Below, in pieces: positions 1-7,732 of a stretch of 36,916 nucleotides of DNA. Each line of letters begins with the position of its first letter. Within the stretch, counting starts at the first letter, position 1. The notes beneath the pieces are model-generated. The model was not told the DNA's origin. It ran no database searches and saw nothing but the letters and a program-made list of their open reading frames with translations. The position numbers were made by a program, and so were the translations under genes. This DNA is from Candidatus Sigynarchaeota archaeon (GTDB lineage Archaea; Asgardarchaeota; Lokiarchaeia; Sigyniarchaeales; Sigyniarchaeaceae): contig JAUQYY010000036.1 in NCBI GenBank assembly GCA_030587505.1, positions 1 through 36,916 of the forward strand. Reading direction: 5' to 3'.

Positions 1-18
1 GATGTGTATAAGAGACAG
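1..18 (+). other. Residual Tn5/Nextera mosaic-end adapter
   Basis: The first 18 bases read GATGTGTATAAGAGACAG, which is the Tn5 transposase mosaic end used in Nextera libraries minus its first A. This is not genomic sequence. It marks the contig edge, so nothing upstream of about base 19 should be interpreted. Confidence 0.95.
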
Positions 19-37
19 ATTATGAACAAGTCTGCTG

Positions 38-466
38 GTGATAATTCTGGATCCCTTAAATGAACTGGCGTACGCTTTAAAGGTTGGCGATCAGAAGGGA
101 GCCATTGCTATTATTCGTTCAACGATTAACAATGGGAAGTTTAAGAGTGAGTGGGCTCGTATTGCTTGGGAGGGTTGGCTAAAAGCTCTTGAGTCTAATT
201 CCAGGGATTCTCTGATTTTCCAACTTATGAATGGTTTGTCTCCTGAGGTTGTTGATAAGTATCTTAAAAATTTCAAGAATTATATGAGGACTATTCCTCA
301 GAGAGATCCGCAGAAGAGGGATTTTGCGCGTCATTTTATTGGTAGTTGGGTTGGTGTGCTAAAGGCATTTAAAGACACTGATTTGACCTCTGAAGATTTG
401 GCCAAAAGGAGTGAAAATCTAAAGAAATTCAGAGTGGAGGTAACTGGGGAGGAGGAACCATCCTGA
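38..466 (+). CDS. Hypothetical protein, possibly 5'-truncated
   Basis: A 142-residue soluble, mostly helical, charged protein that I do not recognise. Residues ~40-70 contain WARIAWEGWLKALE and residues ~75-110 contain NYMRTIPQRDPQKRDF, which look like helical segments. No membrane segment, signal peptide or cysteine motif is visible. The GTG start at 38 is only a guess: an in-frame stop (TGA, 23-25) lies just upstream, and sequence before base 19 is adapter. It ends about 300 bp before cdc6 on the same strand. Third codon positions favour G and T like its neighbours, which supports it being a real gene. Confidence 0.6.
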   Translation: MIILDPLNELAYALKVGDQKGAIAIIRSTINNGKFKSEWARIAWEGWLKALESNSRDSLIFQLMNGLSPEVVDKYLKNFKNYMRTIPQRDPQKRDFARHFIGSWVGVLKAFKDTDLTSEDLAKRSENLKKFRVEVTGEEEPS

Positions 467-767
467 AGTGAGGAAGGCCGTGGGTTTTAGTTTTCTTTCT
501 TCTGTTGTCTCCTCTCGTTCACACTTGACATCACTTTTTGACATCTTTTTCTGATATCTTTTAATGTTATCTAAAAATGATACTCAACTTTATATTTGGA
601 CGGTGTTACTTACATCTTACTTATTCACTGCGCAATCTTTATTACCTTGATTTCCAATGGAAATTGTGCCGATTACTACCTTCGGAGGATTTGAATAATC
701 TAGCGTTCACCGAAGCGATTTCTTATTTGATTATCCCCCTATGTGGTAACCATCAACAGGTAGATGT
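467..767. other. Intergenic region upstream of cdc6
   Basis: This 300-bp AT-rich stretch has no convincing gene. A 64-codon reading frame at 577-771 has no ribosome binding site and unlike composition. Its notable content is a run of five 13-bp direct repeats at 526-590, listed separately. It is a candidate origin or cdc6 regulatory region. Confidence 0.6.
526..590 (+). repeat. Five tandem 13-bp iterons upstream of cdc6
   Basis: The heptamer TGAYATC or a close variant recurs at exact 13-bp steps: tgacatc 526, tgacatc 539, tgatatc 552, tgttatc 565, tgatact 578. T- or A-rich 6-bp spacers separate them. The first three are nearly identical and the last two degenerate. The same heptamer repeats with the same 13-bp period on the other side of cdc6 (2011-2043). 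Tandem short direct repeats next to an initiator gene suggest binding sites for Orc1/Cdc6 or another regulator. They do not look like the classical ORB/mini-ORB sequences known to me. Confidence 0.7.
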
Positions 768-2003
768 TTGAGAATGAGTGAGAAGCCCCTTGATGTCATA
801 TTTGAAAAGTTTCTTTCGGGTCCCAGAATATTCAAGGATCGCGAGGTTCTCCGTCCCACCTATGTTCCAGACCATTTACCCCATCGAGACAAGGAAATAA
901 GCCACGTTGGACTCATTTTAGCCACTGCCCTGAAGAGTGGAACGCCCTCAAACGTATTCATCTATGGTAAAACGGGAACCGGGAAGACTGCGGTGGTTAA
1001 GTATGTTTTGAAGCATCTGGCTGAGAAGTGTAGGGATTTGGGTGTTTCGACTCCTAATTATGTTTATTTGAATTGTAGTACTGTTAATACTAATTATCGT
1101 GTTTTGGCTCATTTGTGTGAGAATTTGGGGGTTAGTGTGCCTTTTACGGGGTTGCCCACCGATGAGGTTTATAACCGTTTTATTTCAGCTCTTGACTCTA
1201 AGAGAGAACTTATGATTATTGTTTTGGATGAGGTTGACAAACTGGTGGATAAGGACGGGGATAGTGTACTCTACGATCTGACGAGGATTAATCATTCCGT
1301 TTTGAAGTCTGCTCGTGTAAGCATTATTGGTATTTCTAACAATCTAAAGTTTAAGGAGAATTTGGATCCTCGTGTTTTGAGTAGTTTGGGGGAGGAGGAG
1401 CTGGTGTTCCCGCCCTATGTTGCGCTCGAGTTACAGGACATTCTTAGGGAGCGGGCGAAAATGAGTTTCTATGATGGTGCTTTGGAGGAGCCTGGTGTGA
1501 TTAACCTTTGTGCTGCTCTTGCTGCTAGAGAACATGGTGATGCGAGGCGTGCTTTGGATCTTCTGCGTGTGGCGGGTGAGCAGGCTGAAAGAATGGGAGC
1601 GAATAAGGTTACTGAGGAGCACGTAAGGATGGCCCAGAAAATACTGGAGACTGATCGCGTTTCTGAGGTTCTTTCTACGCTTCCTATTCAGTCCAAGCTT
1701 GTTCTTTATAGTATATACTTGTTGGACCGGCATAAATCGAAGATTACTACTGGTCGGGTTTATAGTGTTTATTCAGATCTTTGTAAAATAGTTAATCTTG
1801 AGGTGTTGGGGCAGAGGCGTGTCAGTGGTCTTATCGCGGAGTTGGATATGCTTGGAATTATTGTTGCTAAGCTTAAGAGCGAGGGGCGTTATGGGATGAC
1901 GAAACAAATTAAGATTAACGTTCCTGCTAAACAGATAAAGGAGATCCTTGAGAGGGATCACCATATTCAAAAAACCGTGAATTACGTTCCTAATGTTTCG
2001 TAA
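768..2003 (+). CDS. cdc6: Orc1/Cdc6 replication initiator
   Basis: AAA+ ATPase of 411 residues, the usual size, that binds origins and loads the MCM helicase. The Walker A motif GKTGTGKT is near residue 66 and Walker B (IIVLDEVDKL) near residue 150. Sensor regions follow, then a C-terminal winged-helix domain from about residue 300 (KLVLYSIYLLD onward) that contacts origin DNA. TTG at 768 and ATG at 774 are both possible starts; a weak AGGTAG lies at 758-763. Tandem 13-bp repeats flank the gene on both sides (526-590 and 2011-2043). The convergent neighbour is the small subunit of the replicative polymerase PolD, so this is a replication locus. Confidence 0.96.
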   Translation: MRMSEKPLDVIFEKFLSGPRIFKDREVLRPTYVPDHLPHRDKEISHVGLILATALKSGTPSNVFIYGKTGTGKTAVVKYVLKHLAEKCRDLGVSTPNYVYLNCSTVNTNYRVLAHLCENLGVSVPFTGLPTDEVYNRFISALDSKRELMIIVLDEVDKLVDKDGDSVLYDLTRINHSVLKSARVSIIGISNNLKFKENLDPRVLSSLGEEELVFPPYVALELQDILRERAKMSFYDGALEEPGVINLCAALAAREHGDARRALDLLRVAGEQAERMGANKVTEEHVRMAQKILETDRVSEVLSTLPIQSKLVLYSIYLLDRHKSKITTGRVYSVYSDLCKIVNLEVLGQRRVSGLIAELDMLGIIVAKLKSEGRYGMTKQIKINVPAKQIKEILERDHHIQKTVNYVPNVS

Positions 2004-2010
2004 TAGCGTT

Positions 2011-2043
2011 TGATATCAAAAAGTGATATCTAAATTTGATGTC
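2011..2043 (+). repeat. Three 13-bp iterons downstream of cdc6
   Basis: The heptamers tgatatc (2011), tgatatc (2024) and tgatgtc (2037) lie at exact 13-bp spacing just after the cdc6 stop codon. They match the heptamer and period of the upstream array (526-590). A further TGATGTT lies at 2055, out of phase. The core GATATC is a perfect palindrome. The array sits between the convergent ends of cdc6 and the PolD small subunit gene. Confidence 0.65.
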
Positions 2044-2085
2044 AGATTTTGGAGTGATGTTTACGATTCTATTCCAACCCGGTAA

Positions 2086-3696
2086 TTAGAGAAAGTCTAG
2101 TTGTGTGATTTTGTACGATTGAAGGTCGAGGATTATTGGTTTGGCCGGGGTTGGCTGGAGGCCCATTGATTTTTGGTATGCTGTTTGTGCTTGGAATGTT
2201 CCAGAGTTTAGAAGGATTGTGCCTCTGTATGCTCCCGTGTCGTTGATGTGTATGTGGCCGCAGTGTAAAATGTCTGGAACTCTTTCGATTACTAGCCAGT
2301 CTTGAGGTTCGGGTGCGATTGGTGTGAGCCCATAAATGGGACCTAGGTGTCTTCCTTTTATTAGTTCTGTCATGGCTCTGTGTGGTTTTGTTTGGTCTAT
2401 GGGGAGGGCGGCCATGACATCATTCAGGCTTTCTCCGTGGAAAACTAGAATTTCTACATCGTGTATTCGGATCTGGGCAGGGTCACCTAGCATCACTATA
2501 CCGATTTCATAAAGTGGCTCGGCATAGTCTTTAGGTATGGCGGGTCGAGGGAGTGCCATTCTTGTTGCGTCGTGGCCTCCGGGTATTGCAATCATTTTTA
2601 TGTGTTCTGGGACTTCTTCAAAAAGTCTTGCGGCTTGCTCGTATTGTTCGTAGATATCTGTGATTATTAGGTCTTCTTCTTGTGTGGGGTAAACTCCTAT
2701 GCCGTCTGCGATGTCTCCTGCGATTATTAGGTATTTTACGCGTTCGGCTAGTTCTCTGCTTCTCTCGTTTCCCACCTGTCCTTTTAGCCATTGTATAAAT
2801 TTCTTAAAGGAGTTGGCTAGGAACTCTTTGCTGCCGAAGTGTGTGTCCGAGATGAAAGCTGCGCAGATTGGTTCGCTTGCCTTGTTTCGTACACGTTTGA
2901 GTGGTGTGTCTGGCCATAGGAAATCGTTTACTACGAACATGTTTCTGGATGTGTGTCCGTCTAGGCATATCACTTGGTCTAGCATTAAGTACTCTGCTTT
3001 TCTTATTACTTCACTGTTGCTCTCGTAGATAATTGCCTTGATTGTGCTTTCAAGGTCTTCTAATTCGATTATTACGTGTCCTGACTTTGTTTTTTGAATT
3101 GATGTTACTATTCCGATTACTCTGGCTTGTTTTTCTCTGCTGTTTGTGATTTCTGAAAGTTTGGATATGTTTTCTATGTCTCCTCTTTTTAGAAAGATGT
3201 TGTATATTCTCATGTATCTGTCTCTGAAGTATTCTATAAAATTTTCAAGTGTGCCTTTGCCTTTCATTCTTCCGGTGGGGTCGAATACTACTTCGAGTCT
3301 GGCGTCGATATCCTTTGCTAAGAATCTTTTTGGGCTTTGAGTTAATACGAGCTGATTGCTGGTGTAAAGTTCTGGCTTTTTTGATATTTGACTGGGTTCT
3401 TGAGTTTCTAGTGTTGCCGTTTCTGTGGTTATTTCCGCTCTTACGTCTTTTGCCTCTATGTTTTCTGTTTCTTCTGGTTCGCTTGTTGTTTCCTTTTTTT
3501 TGTATAATTCGTTAATATACTTGTGGTCTATGGTGATGACGTCTTCTGAGGTTTCTTCGATTTTTGAGATTAATTCTTTTGCAACCTCTTCTGGGTTTTC
3601 ATACAGTGAAAATGCTTTCAGCGCTTCTGGAGTTATCTGGTATCCCGCATCTAAAATGATTTTTAGTGTTTTTCTGATCCTGTTCTGCGCCTGCAC
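2086..3696 (-). CDS. polB: DNA polymerase D small subunit (DP1), 3'-5' exonuclease
   Basis: The 536-residue proofreading subunit of the archaeal replicative polymerase PolD. The N-terminal ~130 residues are a helical region and a charged linker. An OB-fold follows (~190-270), then a calcineurin-like phosphoesterase domain with SDTHFGS (~285), AGDIADG (~328), GGHDATR (~375), FHGES (~425) and GHIH (~485). Motif III is normally GNHD; here the metal-ligand Asn is replaced by Gly. The GTG start at 3696 has no clear ribosome binding site, but a TATA-like TTATAAAG lies about 30 nt upstream (3725-3732), which fits a leaderless mRNA. Presence of PolD argues against a classical crenarchaeote. Confidence 0.95.
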   Translation of the reverse strand: MQAQNRIRKTLKIILDAGYQITPEALKAFSLYENPEEVAKELISKIEETSEDVITIDHKYINELYKKKETTSEPEETENIEAKDVRAEITTETATLETQEPSQISKKPELYTSNQLVLTQSPKRFLAKDIDARLEVVFDPTGRMKGKGTLENFIEYFRDRYMRIYNIFLKRGDIENISKLSEITNSREKQARVIGIVTSIQKTKSGHVIIELEDLESTIKAIIYESNSEVIRKAEYLMLDQVICLDGHTSRNMFVVNDFLWPDTPLKRVRNKASEPICAAFISDTHFGSKEFLANSFKKFIQWLKGQVGNERSRELAERVKYLIIAGDIADGIGVYPTQEEDLIITDIYEQYEQAARLFEEVPEHIKMIAIPGGHDATRMALPRPAIPKDYAEPLYEIGIVMLGDPAQIRIHDVEILVFHGESLNDVMAALPIDQTKPHRAMTELIKGRHLGPIYGLTPIAPEPQDWLVIERVPDILHCGHIHINDTGAYRGTILLNSGTFQAQTAYQKSMGLQPTPAKPIILDLQSYKITQLDFL

Positions 3697-3724
3697 GGTC
3701 GTTCAACTTCTACTTTGATTCTAC

Positions 3725-3732
3725 TTTATAAG
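3725..3732 (-). promoter_or_regulatory. TATA box for the PolD small subunit gene
   Basis: TTATAAAG on the minus strand, centred about 32 nt before the GTG at 3696. In archaea transcription starts roughly 25 nt after the TATA box, so the transcript would begin at or near the start codon. The lack of a Shine-Dalgarno sequence agrees with this. Confidence 0.4.
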
Positions 3733-3963
3733 AAGAGAGTTGCGGAATATAACTTTTGGTATTTCTAGAAAGCTGTTCTATGTGATTCGGATTGAAGTAG
3801 AATGGTATGTAAAAAACAAAATGTTAATACAATATCAAAAGTTACCCAAAACTATATATACCTCTAAAGAATTTCTTTTGCACGAATTAAACCCAAAACC
3901 TGTTCGATGTTCTGATAGATTGTTCTTGATAAGGGTATTAAGCTGAATGGGGTGTTTGGAAAA

Positions 3964-4931
3964 ATGGAAATTCGAAAGTTGCAGAAAACGGGAGGCAGTA
4001 CTTTTTTATAAGTCTTCCCAAGGACTGGATAAAGAGACTTGGATTGAAAAGGGGAGATTTGGTTGCAATTATTGAGAGAGGTGACGGGGCTCTCCTAGTG
4101 GACCCCAAGTACTCCGAGAGAGAGCATTTGAGGGTCGCTGAGATCGAAATGGATGAAGGCTTTACTCGTGAAATTACTGCAAAGTACCTTTACGGCTATG
4201 ACATTATTCGTTTGAAATCAAAGGGACCTAGGATAAATCCTTATCAAAGGGAAGAAGTCAAAAAGTCTCTGCAGCAATTGGTTGGTGTGGAAATAGTTGA
4301 GGAAGACGCTCGGGAAATTACTCTGCAGTGTTTGCTATCTCCCTCTGCGGTGCCCTTGAGGAGAACGATGAAAAGAACTTATTTGATAGCGGCTAAGATG
4401 CAGGAGGAGGTAATTACTGCTCTTAAAGAGCTCGATGACAAACTAGCGAAGAATGTTATTAACCGTGATGAAGAGGTTAACAGACTTTATTTCCTGATAG
4501 TTCGGCAGCTCAGGACCGCAATACAGGATCCTCGGTTGGCTGAGAAAATGGGAGTGACTCCGATAGAGTGTCTGGACTATCGTGCAGTTGTGAAAAGTAT
4601 CGAAGCACTAGCTGACTACGCGGTAAAGATAGCAAAACAGATTCCATTCCTCCAGAAAACACCTATACCCCAAACAGTGCTTCAGAAAATCTTGGAGTTA
4701 AGTCAAATAACGCAAGAGATTCACTCAAATGCAATCGAAGCTCTTCTGAGAAAGGATGTGAATCTAGCCTCGAAGACCATCGCTAAAAAACCTGAACTAG
4801 AAAAGGCTTTGAACGCTGCGTATGAAGAAATCCTAAATCACGCGCCTCTTCTGGCAACTCCACTCAACACCATAGTAGATATGCTGGATAGGATAGCTGA
4901 GTGCGGGATAGACATCGCCGATTTGACATAA
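3964..4931 (+). CDS. PhoU-family phosphate regulator with AbrB-type DNA-binding domain, apparent -1 frameshift
   Basis: The gene starts at ATG 3964 with MEIRKLQKTGG, typical of archaeal proteins that join a SpoVT/AbrB swapped-hairpin domain to PhoU helical repeats. After GGSTFL it meets TAA at 4009-4011. Reading resumes in the -1 frame at 4008 as ISLPKDWIKRLGLKRGD, the rest of the AbrB domain, then PhoU repeats to 4931 (about 320 residues in all). The break lies at T TTT TTA (4002-4008), a perfect in-phase slippery heptamer with the stop immediately after it. One missing T in a six-T run would also explain it. Initiation at TTG 4044 would lack half the DNA-binding domain. Likely role: phosphate-dependent regulation. 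Confidence 0.8.
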
Positions 4932-5183
4932 AAACAGTTAACTCTTCCCTCCCCTGTTACCTCTACCAAATGAGCATTCGCCCTCAGCGCCGTGCAATCT
5001 TCCGCGTAAAGTCTTCTGGATTATACCAAGGTTTCCACCCAAAAGCGTTTCCGAAAAGATAGGTTAATTACGAACCTTAATCATAAATTTCTCGAAGTTT
5101 GCTTGGTAGTACTAGCTTATCTTAACAGTGGAAGAAGCCGGGCGAAACCGCCGAAGGAATTTTAATTGGTGCGGGGAGCGAGA

Positions 5184-5214
5184 TTCTCGATAGGCATCCA
5201 TTCTTGATGCTTCT
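5184..5214 (-). other. tRNA-Leu intron 4 (T-loop, 31 nt)
   Basis: The T-stem GCGAG/CTCGC forms the outer helix. Exon TTCG pairs with intron CGAG (one T-G pair), with bulges AA|A and AA|T. Cutting there gives the canonical T-loop TTCGAAT. The intron has an internal GCATC/GATGC hairpin. Confidence 0.75.
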
Positions 5215-5235
5215 TTCGAACTCGCGCAGGCCTAC

Positions 5236-5263
5236 GCAGCTGTCCTTTTGAGGATGCCTCTAC
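5236..5263 (-). other. tRNA-Leu intron 3 (variable arm, 28 nt)
   Basis: Exon GCTG pairs with intron CAGC, with a 3-nt bulge on one side and 4 nt on the other (a relaxed BHB). The intron contains a TCCT/AGGA hairpin. The hexamer GCGTAG occurs at both junctions, so the boundary can slide by up to 6 nt without changing the product. Confidence 0.65.
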
Positions 5264-5280
5264 GCCAGCAGGTCCTGAGC

Positions 5281-5304
5281 CTCGGCCAGGAATATGACTC
5301 CTGT
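5281..5304 (-). other. tRNA-Leu intron 2 (anticodon stem, 24 nt)
   Basis: The intron carries a CAGGA/TCCTG hairpin. Exon GGC pairs with intron GCC, and the bulges are AG|A and AG|G. Removal rebuilds the anticodon stem GCAGG/CCTGC. The site lies inside the anticodon stem, close to that of tRNA-Ser intron 2 in this window (21685-21715). The exact cut can shift by up to 2 nt. Confidence 0.75.
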
Positions 5305-5313
5305 CTGCCTCCT

Positions 5314-5331
5314 CTGGCCACCTGTCTGGCT
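5314..5331 (-). other. tRNA-Leu intron 1 (D-arm, 18 nt)
   Basis: The 5' exon GGCC pairs with GGCC in the intron, with bulges AA|A and AG|A. Cutting after the second bulge base joins GTGGCCAA to AGGAGGCAG and restores the D-stem TCC/GGA. The inner helix is GCC/GGT with a 5-nt loop. At 18 nt this is among the shortest archaeal introns. Confidence 0.75.
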
Positions 5332-5611
5332 TTGGCCACTCGGACATCCCCGCAACCTTTCCATTAACCGTTACTTTCTTACTAAACCCATATACGAGTA
5401 GTTATTTTAATTTTATCGATGACAGATAAGCGTTTTTTTAAATTTTCCTATTTCTACTTTCTCTTTTTTCTATTTTTGGTGATTGCTTGGAATTTTTCTG
5501 ATTTTAATGGTGGTGTGCTCTTACCTGTCCCGATCGGTTTAACGCAGGTATTTGGAAAGAGAGTGGAACCTCTTTATTATTTTTTCCATAGTTTCTGAGG
5601 ATTCTTCCCAT

Positions 5612-7048
5612 TTATGCTTTCTTATTCTCATTTTTTGCTTTGATTTTTTCAAATATTTCCTTTGCCTTTTGTTCTGCTTTTATTTTTAATTTTTCTGATA
5701 TTGCTCCGTTTCTGTATGCTTCGTTTAGTTCATCCATGTCTATGATTTTTACTTCGCCGTTGGGCCATTCCACCACGTCTACGGCGAGGTCTATGTATCT
5801 AACTCTGTTGGGCGGGTAAAACTCTATTCCTGTGTTTATGTTATAGTATGCTCCTTTGAATTCGCCGTTTTTTGAGTAGTATTCTGTTTGTAGGCTCCAG
5901 GATCCGAGTACTATTTCTGTGTTTCCGTAGTCTCCCATTTGCTTGGGTATGTTGAGTCCGTCAAAGTATCCGCCGCCCCTGAATAGTCTCTTTACGCTTA
6001 ACTGTTTATTGTTGAGATCTAGGTTGGTTAGGGTGCCTGAGAGTGTGAATTGGTAGCCGTTTATTTTTACGTGTTCGATTAGGATTTGGTCGCCTTTTTT
6101 GGGGAATTCTCTGGTGTATAACTTGTTAAAGACTTCTAGCACCGTACTTTCCATTTTTGGGTTCTTTGTTAAAATTTCTTCTGTGAAATCGACTAGTAGG
6201 GCGTATTCGTGGCCTATTGATTTGTAGTAATGGTGTTGGTCAATGGTTTTTACGACTTGTTTTCTGATGCTGTCTAGTTTTCTTTTGTCTTCGCTTGTGA
6301 ATTCGACGAATATGTTTTCGTCGCCTTCTAGTAGTAGGGCTGGGCTTTTACTTTCCCTGTTTTTTTCCATTAACAATTTTGCTTTTCTACTTAGTTCGGA
6401 GACTTCTTGGATTAAGACGCTTGGTGGTTGGTTTGCTGCTCCGGTTCTGAAAATTATTCCCCAGTTATCTGGTTTTATTTTTTCTCCGAGTGAGTACAGT
6501 TCCTGTCTTGTTTCTCTGTCTCTGATTTTTTTACTGATTTTGACGCCTTCCTGCTCAATTAAGATTGCATATTTTCCAATTATTGAGATACTGGTCGTTA
6601 CTAGGGGGTATCGTGTGTGTGGATTTACCACTTCAACCAAGTATTCTTCTCCTATTTTTACTGGTTCATCTAAAAGTATGGCGCGACAGTTACCGATATC
6701 GACAAACGCTTTGTTCTCATTGACTTTTACTACTCTCCCTTTGTATATGGAGTTTAATTTAATTGTTGGTATTCTAAAAACCGCGTCTTCTAGTTGTGCT
6801 CTCAGTACCTCCTCGACCTTTTTTAATTTGCTGGCTTCCCCTGTAATTGTGATTCCCTGTCTATTGTCAAAATCAACTATGTCGATATCTGGCCGTGCGA
6901 AATTATTCTCTAGATTAAATCTTTCTAACTGTATCGGTGAGGCTTGAGTGATTTCGAATCCGTTATCGAGGAATATTTTTGTTAGCGCGGTAGAATATAT
7001 GCCTCGTATTTTGACCAATATTGATTGCTGTGTCAATTGTAAAACCAA
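5612..7048 (-). CDS. FAU-1-type RNA-binding protein / RNase E-G-like (S1 + DUF402)
   Basis: A 478-residue protein of the archaeal FAU-1 family, described as an AU-rich RNA-binding protein and probable RNase E/G-type ribonuclease. An N-terminal region (VKIRGIYSTALTKIF) comes first. An S1-type OB segment follows near residues 100-150 (YKGRVVKVNENKAFVDIG). The C-terminal DUF402 domain spans roughly 330-460 and contains YYNINTGIEFYPP and RYIDLAVDVV. A TTG at 7048 opens the frame, but the family usually starts nearer VKIRGIY, so TTG at 7018 is a good alternative. No Shine-Dalgarno sequence is visible for either. Likely role: rRNA or mRNA processing. Confidence 0.9.
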   Translation of the reverse strand: MVLQLTQQSILVKIRGIYSTALTKIFLDNGFEITQASPIQLERFNLENNFARPDIDIVDFDNRQGITITGEASKLKKVEEVLRAQLEDAVFRIPTIKLNSIYKGRVVKVNENKAFVDIGNCRAILLDEPVKIGEEYLVEVVNPHTRYPLVTTSISIIGKYAILIEQEGVKISKKIRDRETRQELYSLGEKIKPDNWGIIFRTGAANQPPSVLIQEVSELSRKAKLLMEKNRESKSPALLLEGDENIFVEFTSEDKRKLDSIRKQVVKTIDQHHYYKSIGHEYALLVDFTEEILTKNPKMESTVLEVFNKLYTREFPKKGDQILIEHVKINGYQFTLSGTLTNLDLNNKQLSVKRLFRGGGYFDGLNIPKQMGDYGNTEIVLGSWSLQTEYYSKNGEFKGAYYNINTGIEFYPPNRVRYIDLAVDVVEWPNGEVKIIDMDELNEAYRNGAISEKLKIKAEQKAKEIFEKIKAKNENKKA

Positions 7049-7237
7049 AAAATAATCATTCTTGAATGCTTATAGTTTTTTTGGGTTAATGTGCGTTTCT
7101 TCTGGGTGTAAATGAATTGGCTTCAATAAAATAAGATTAAGATAGATTAAAATGTGTTACATTTAACTAATATAAATAATAGATATAATTAATAAATTGT
7201 TAATTATTTTAGTAAGATATACTTTTTATTTTTGCGC

Positions 7238-7498
7238 CTAATCACTAATTGTTTCCAGTATCGATACCGCATTCCAAATTTTTGTTCTACTATGTAGCGG
7301 ACAATTTGGGTCCTGTGATATTTCATCAAGTATAGATATTGCGTTTGAAGCTCTGACTGCGGGGGAATCCTCATCGGTTTGCAATGCTTCCATAGCTTGT
7401 ATTGCTGCCCTGCGTATGTTACGGGGAGTTGCAGTATCCTCTGAAATCTGTTTTAAAATCAACATTGCTTGTCCCATTTTTTCAGAAGAGTCACTCAT
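7238..7498 (-). CDS. UPF0147 family protein
   Basis: An 86-residue, all-helical conserved archaeal protein of unknown function. Family hallmarks are DTATPRNIRRAAIQAMEAL, VRASNAISILDEISQDPN and a C-terminal WNAVSILETI. I start it at ATG 7498 because GAGGGAG lies 7-13 nt upstream; the frame stays open further 5' but without family similarity. It stands alone between FAU-1 and pyrI, with AT-rich flanks. Confidence 0.88.
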   Translation of the reverse strand: MSDSSEKMGQAMLILKQISEDTATPRNIRRAAIQAMEALQTDEDSPAVRASNAISILDEISQDPNCPLHSRTKIWNAVSILETISD

Positions 7499-7732
7499 TT
7501 TTTTCTCCCTCTTTCGATTTGTTTCCTTTAAATCTATTGTGCAAAGGCCTCTCAGAAATATAGGACACAGTGTCTCGATGGTAATATCTGCACATAACAC
7601 TTATATTTATTGTCTATTTCTGTTTGGCTCTAAAAAGAGTTTGATTCTTAGTTTCCCGTAAAAGACTTGGAAAAATGATTTATTTCTGTTTCGTGAAAGA
7701 TATAACTGATCCTTGTCCTGTGAGGGTTTTTT

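Larger units (their letters stand above)
5167..5353 (-). tRNA. tRNA-Leu(CAG) with four introns
   Basis: The acceptor strand GCGGGGA (5347-5353) pairs with TCCCCGC (5171-5177), followed by A73 and encoded CCA (5167-5169). Removing four segments (18, 24, 28 and 31 nt) leaves an 86-nt type II tRNA. Its D-stem is TCC/GGA, its anticodon stem GCAGG/CCTGC with loop CTCAGGA (anticodon CAG, 5275-5277), then a long variable arm and a T-arm GCGAG-TTCGAAT-CTCGC. Every stem becomes perfect only after removal, and most junctions fit bulge-helix-bulge sites. An open frame across this locus on the same strand is spurious. Processing would need the splicing endonuclease and RtcB ligase. Confidence 0.88.

Noticed and set aside
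577-771. 64-codon frame upstream of cdc6
   Set aside because: No ribosome site, overlaps the repeat array and the cdc6 start, and its residues are not protein-like.
3740-3946. 68-codon frame before the PhoU gene
   Set aside because: No ribosome site; lies in AT-rich promoter DNA between divergent genes, with no recognisable features.
4932-5166. Possible small RNA or decayed gene downstream of PhoU
   Set aside because: A short frame on the minus strand (about 4994-5062) and a GGCG/CGCC hairpin near 5140 are visible, but there is no start codon, no recognisable RNA family and no clear fold.
5162-5347. 61-codon open frame on the minus strand
   Set aside because: It lies across the four-intron tRNA-Leu gene; the GC-rich composition is explained by tRNA stems.
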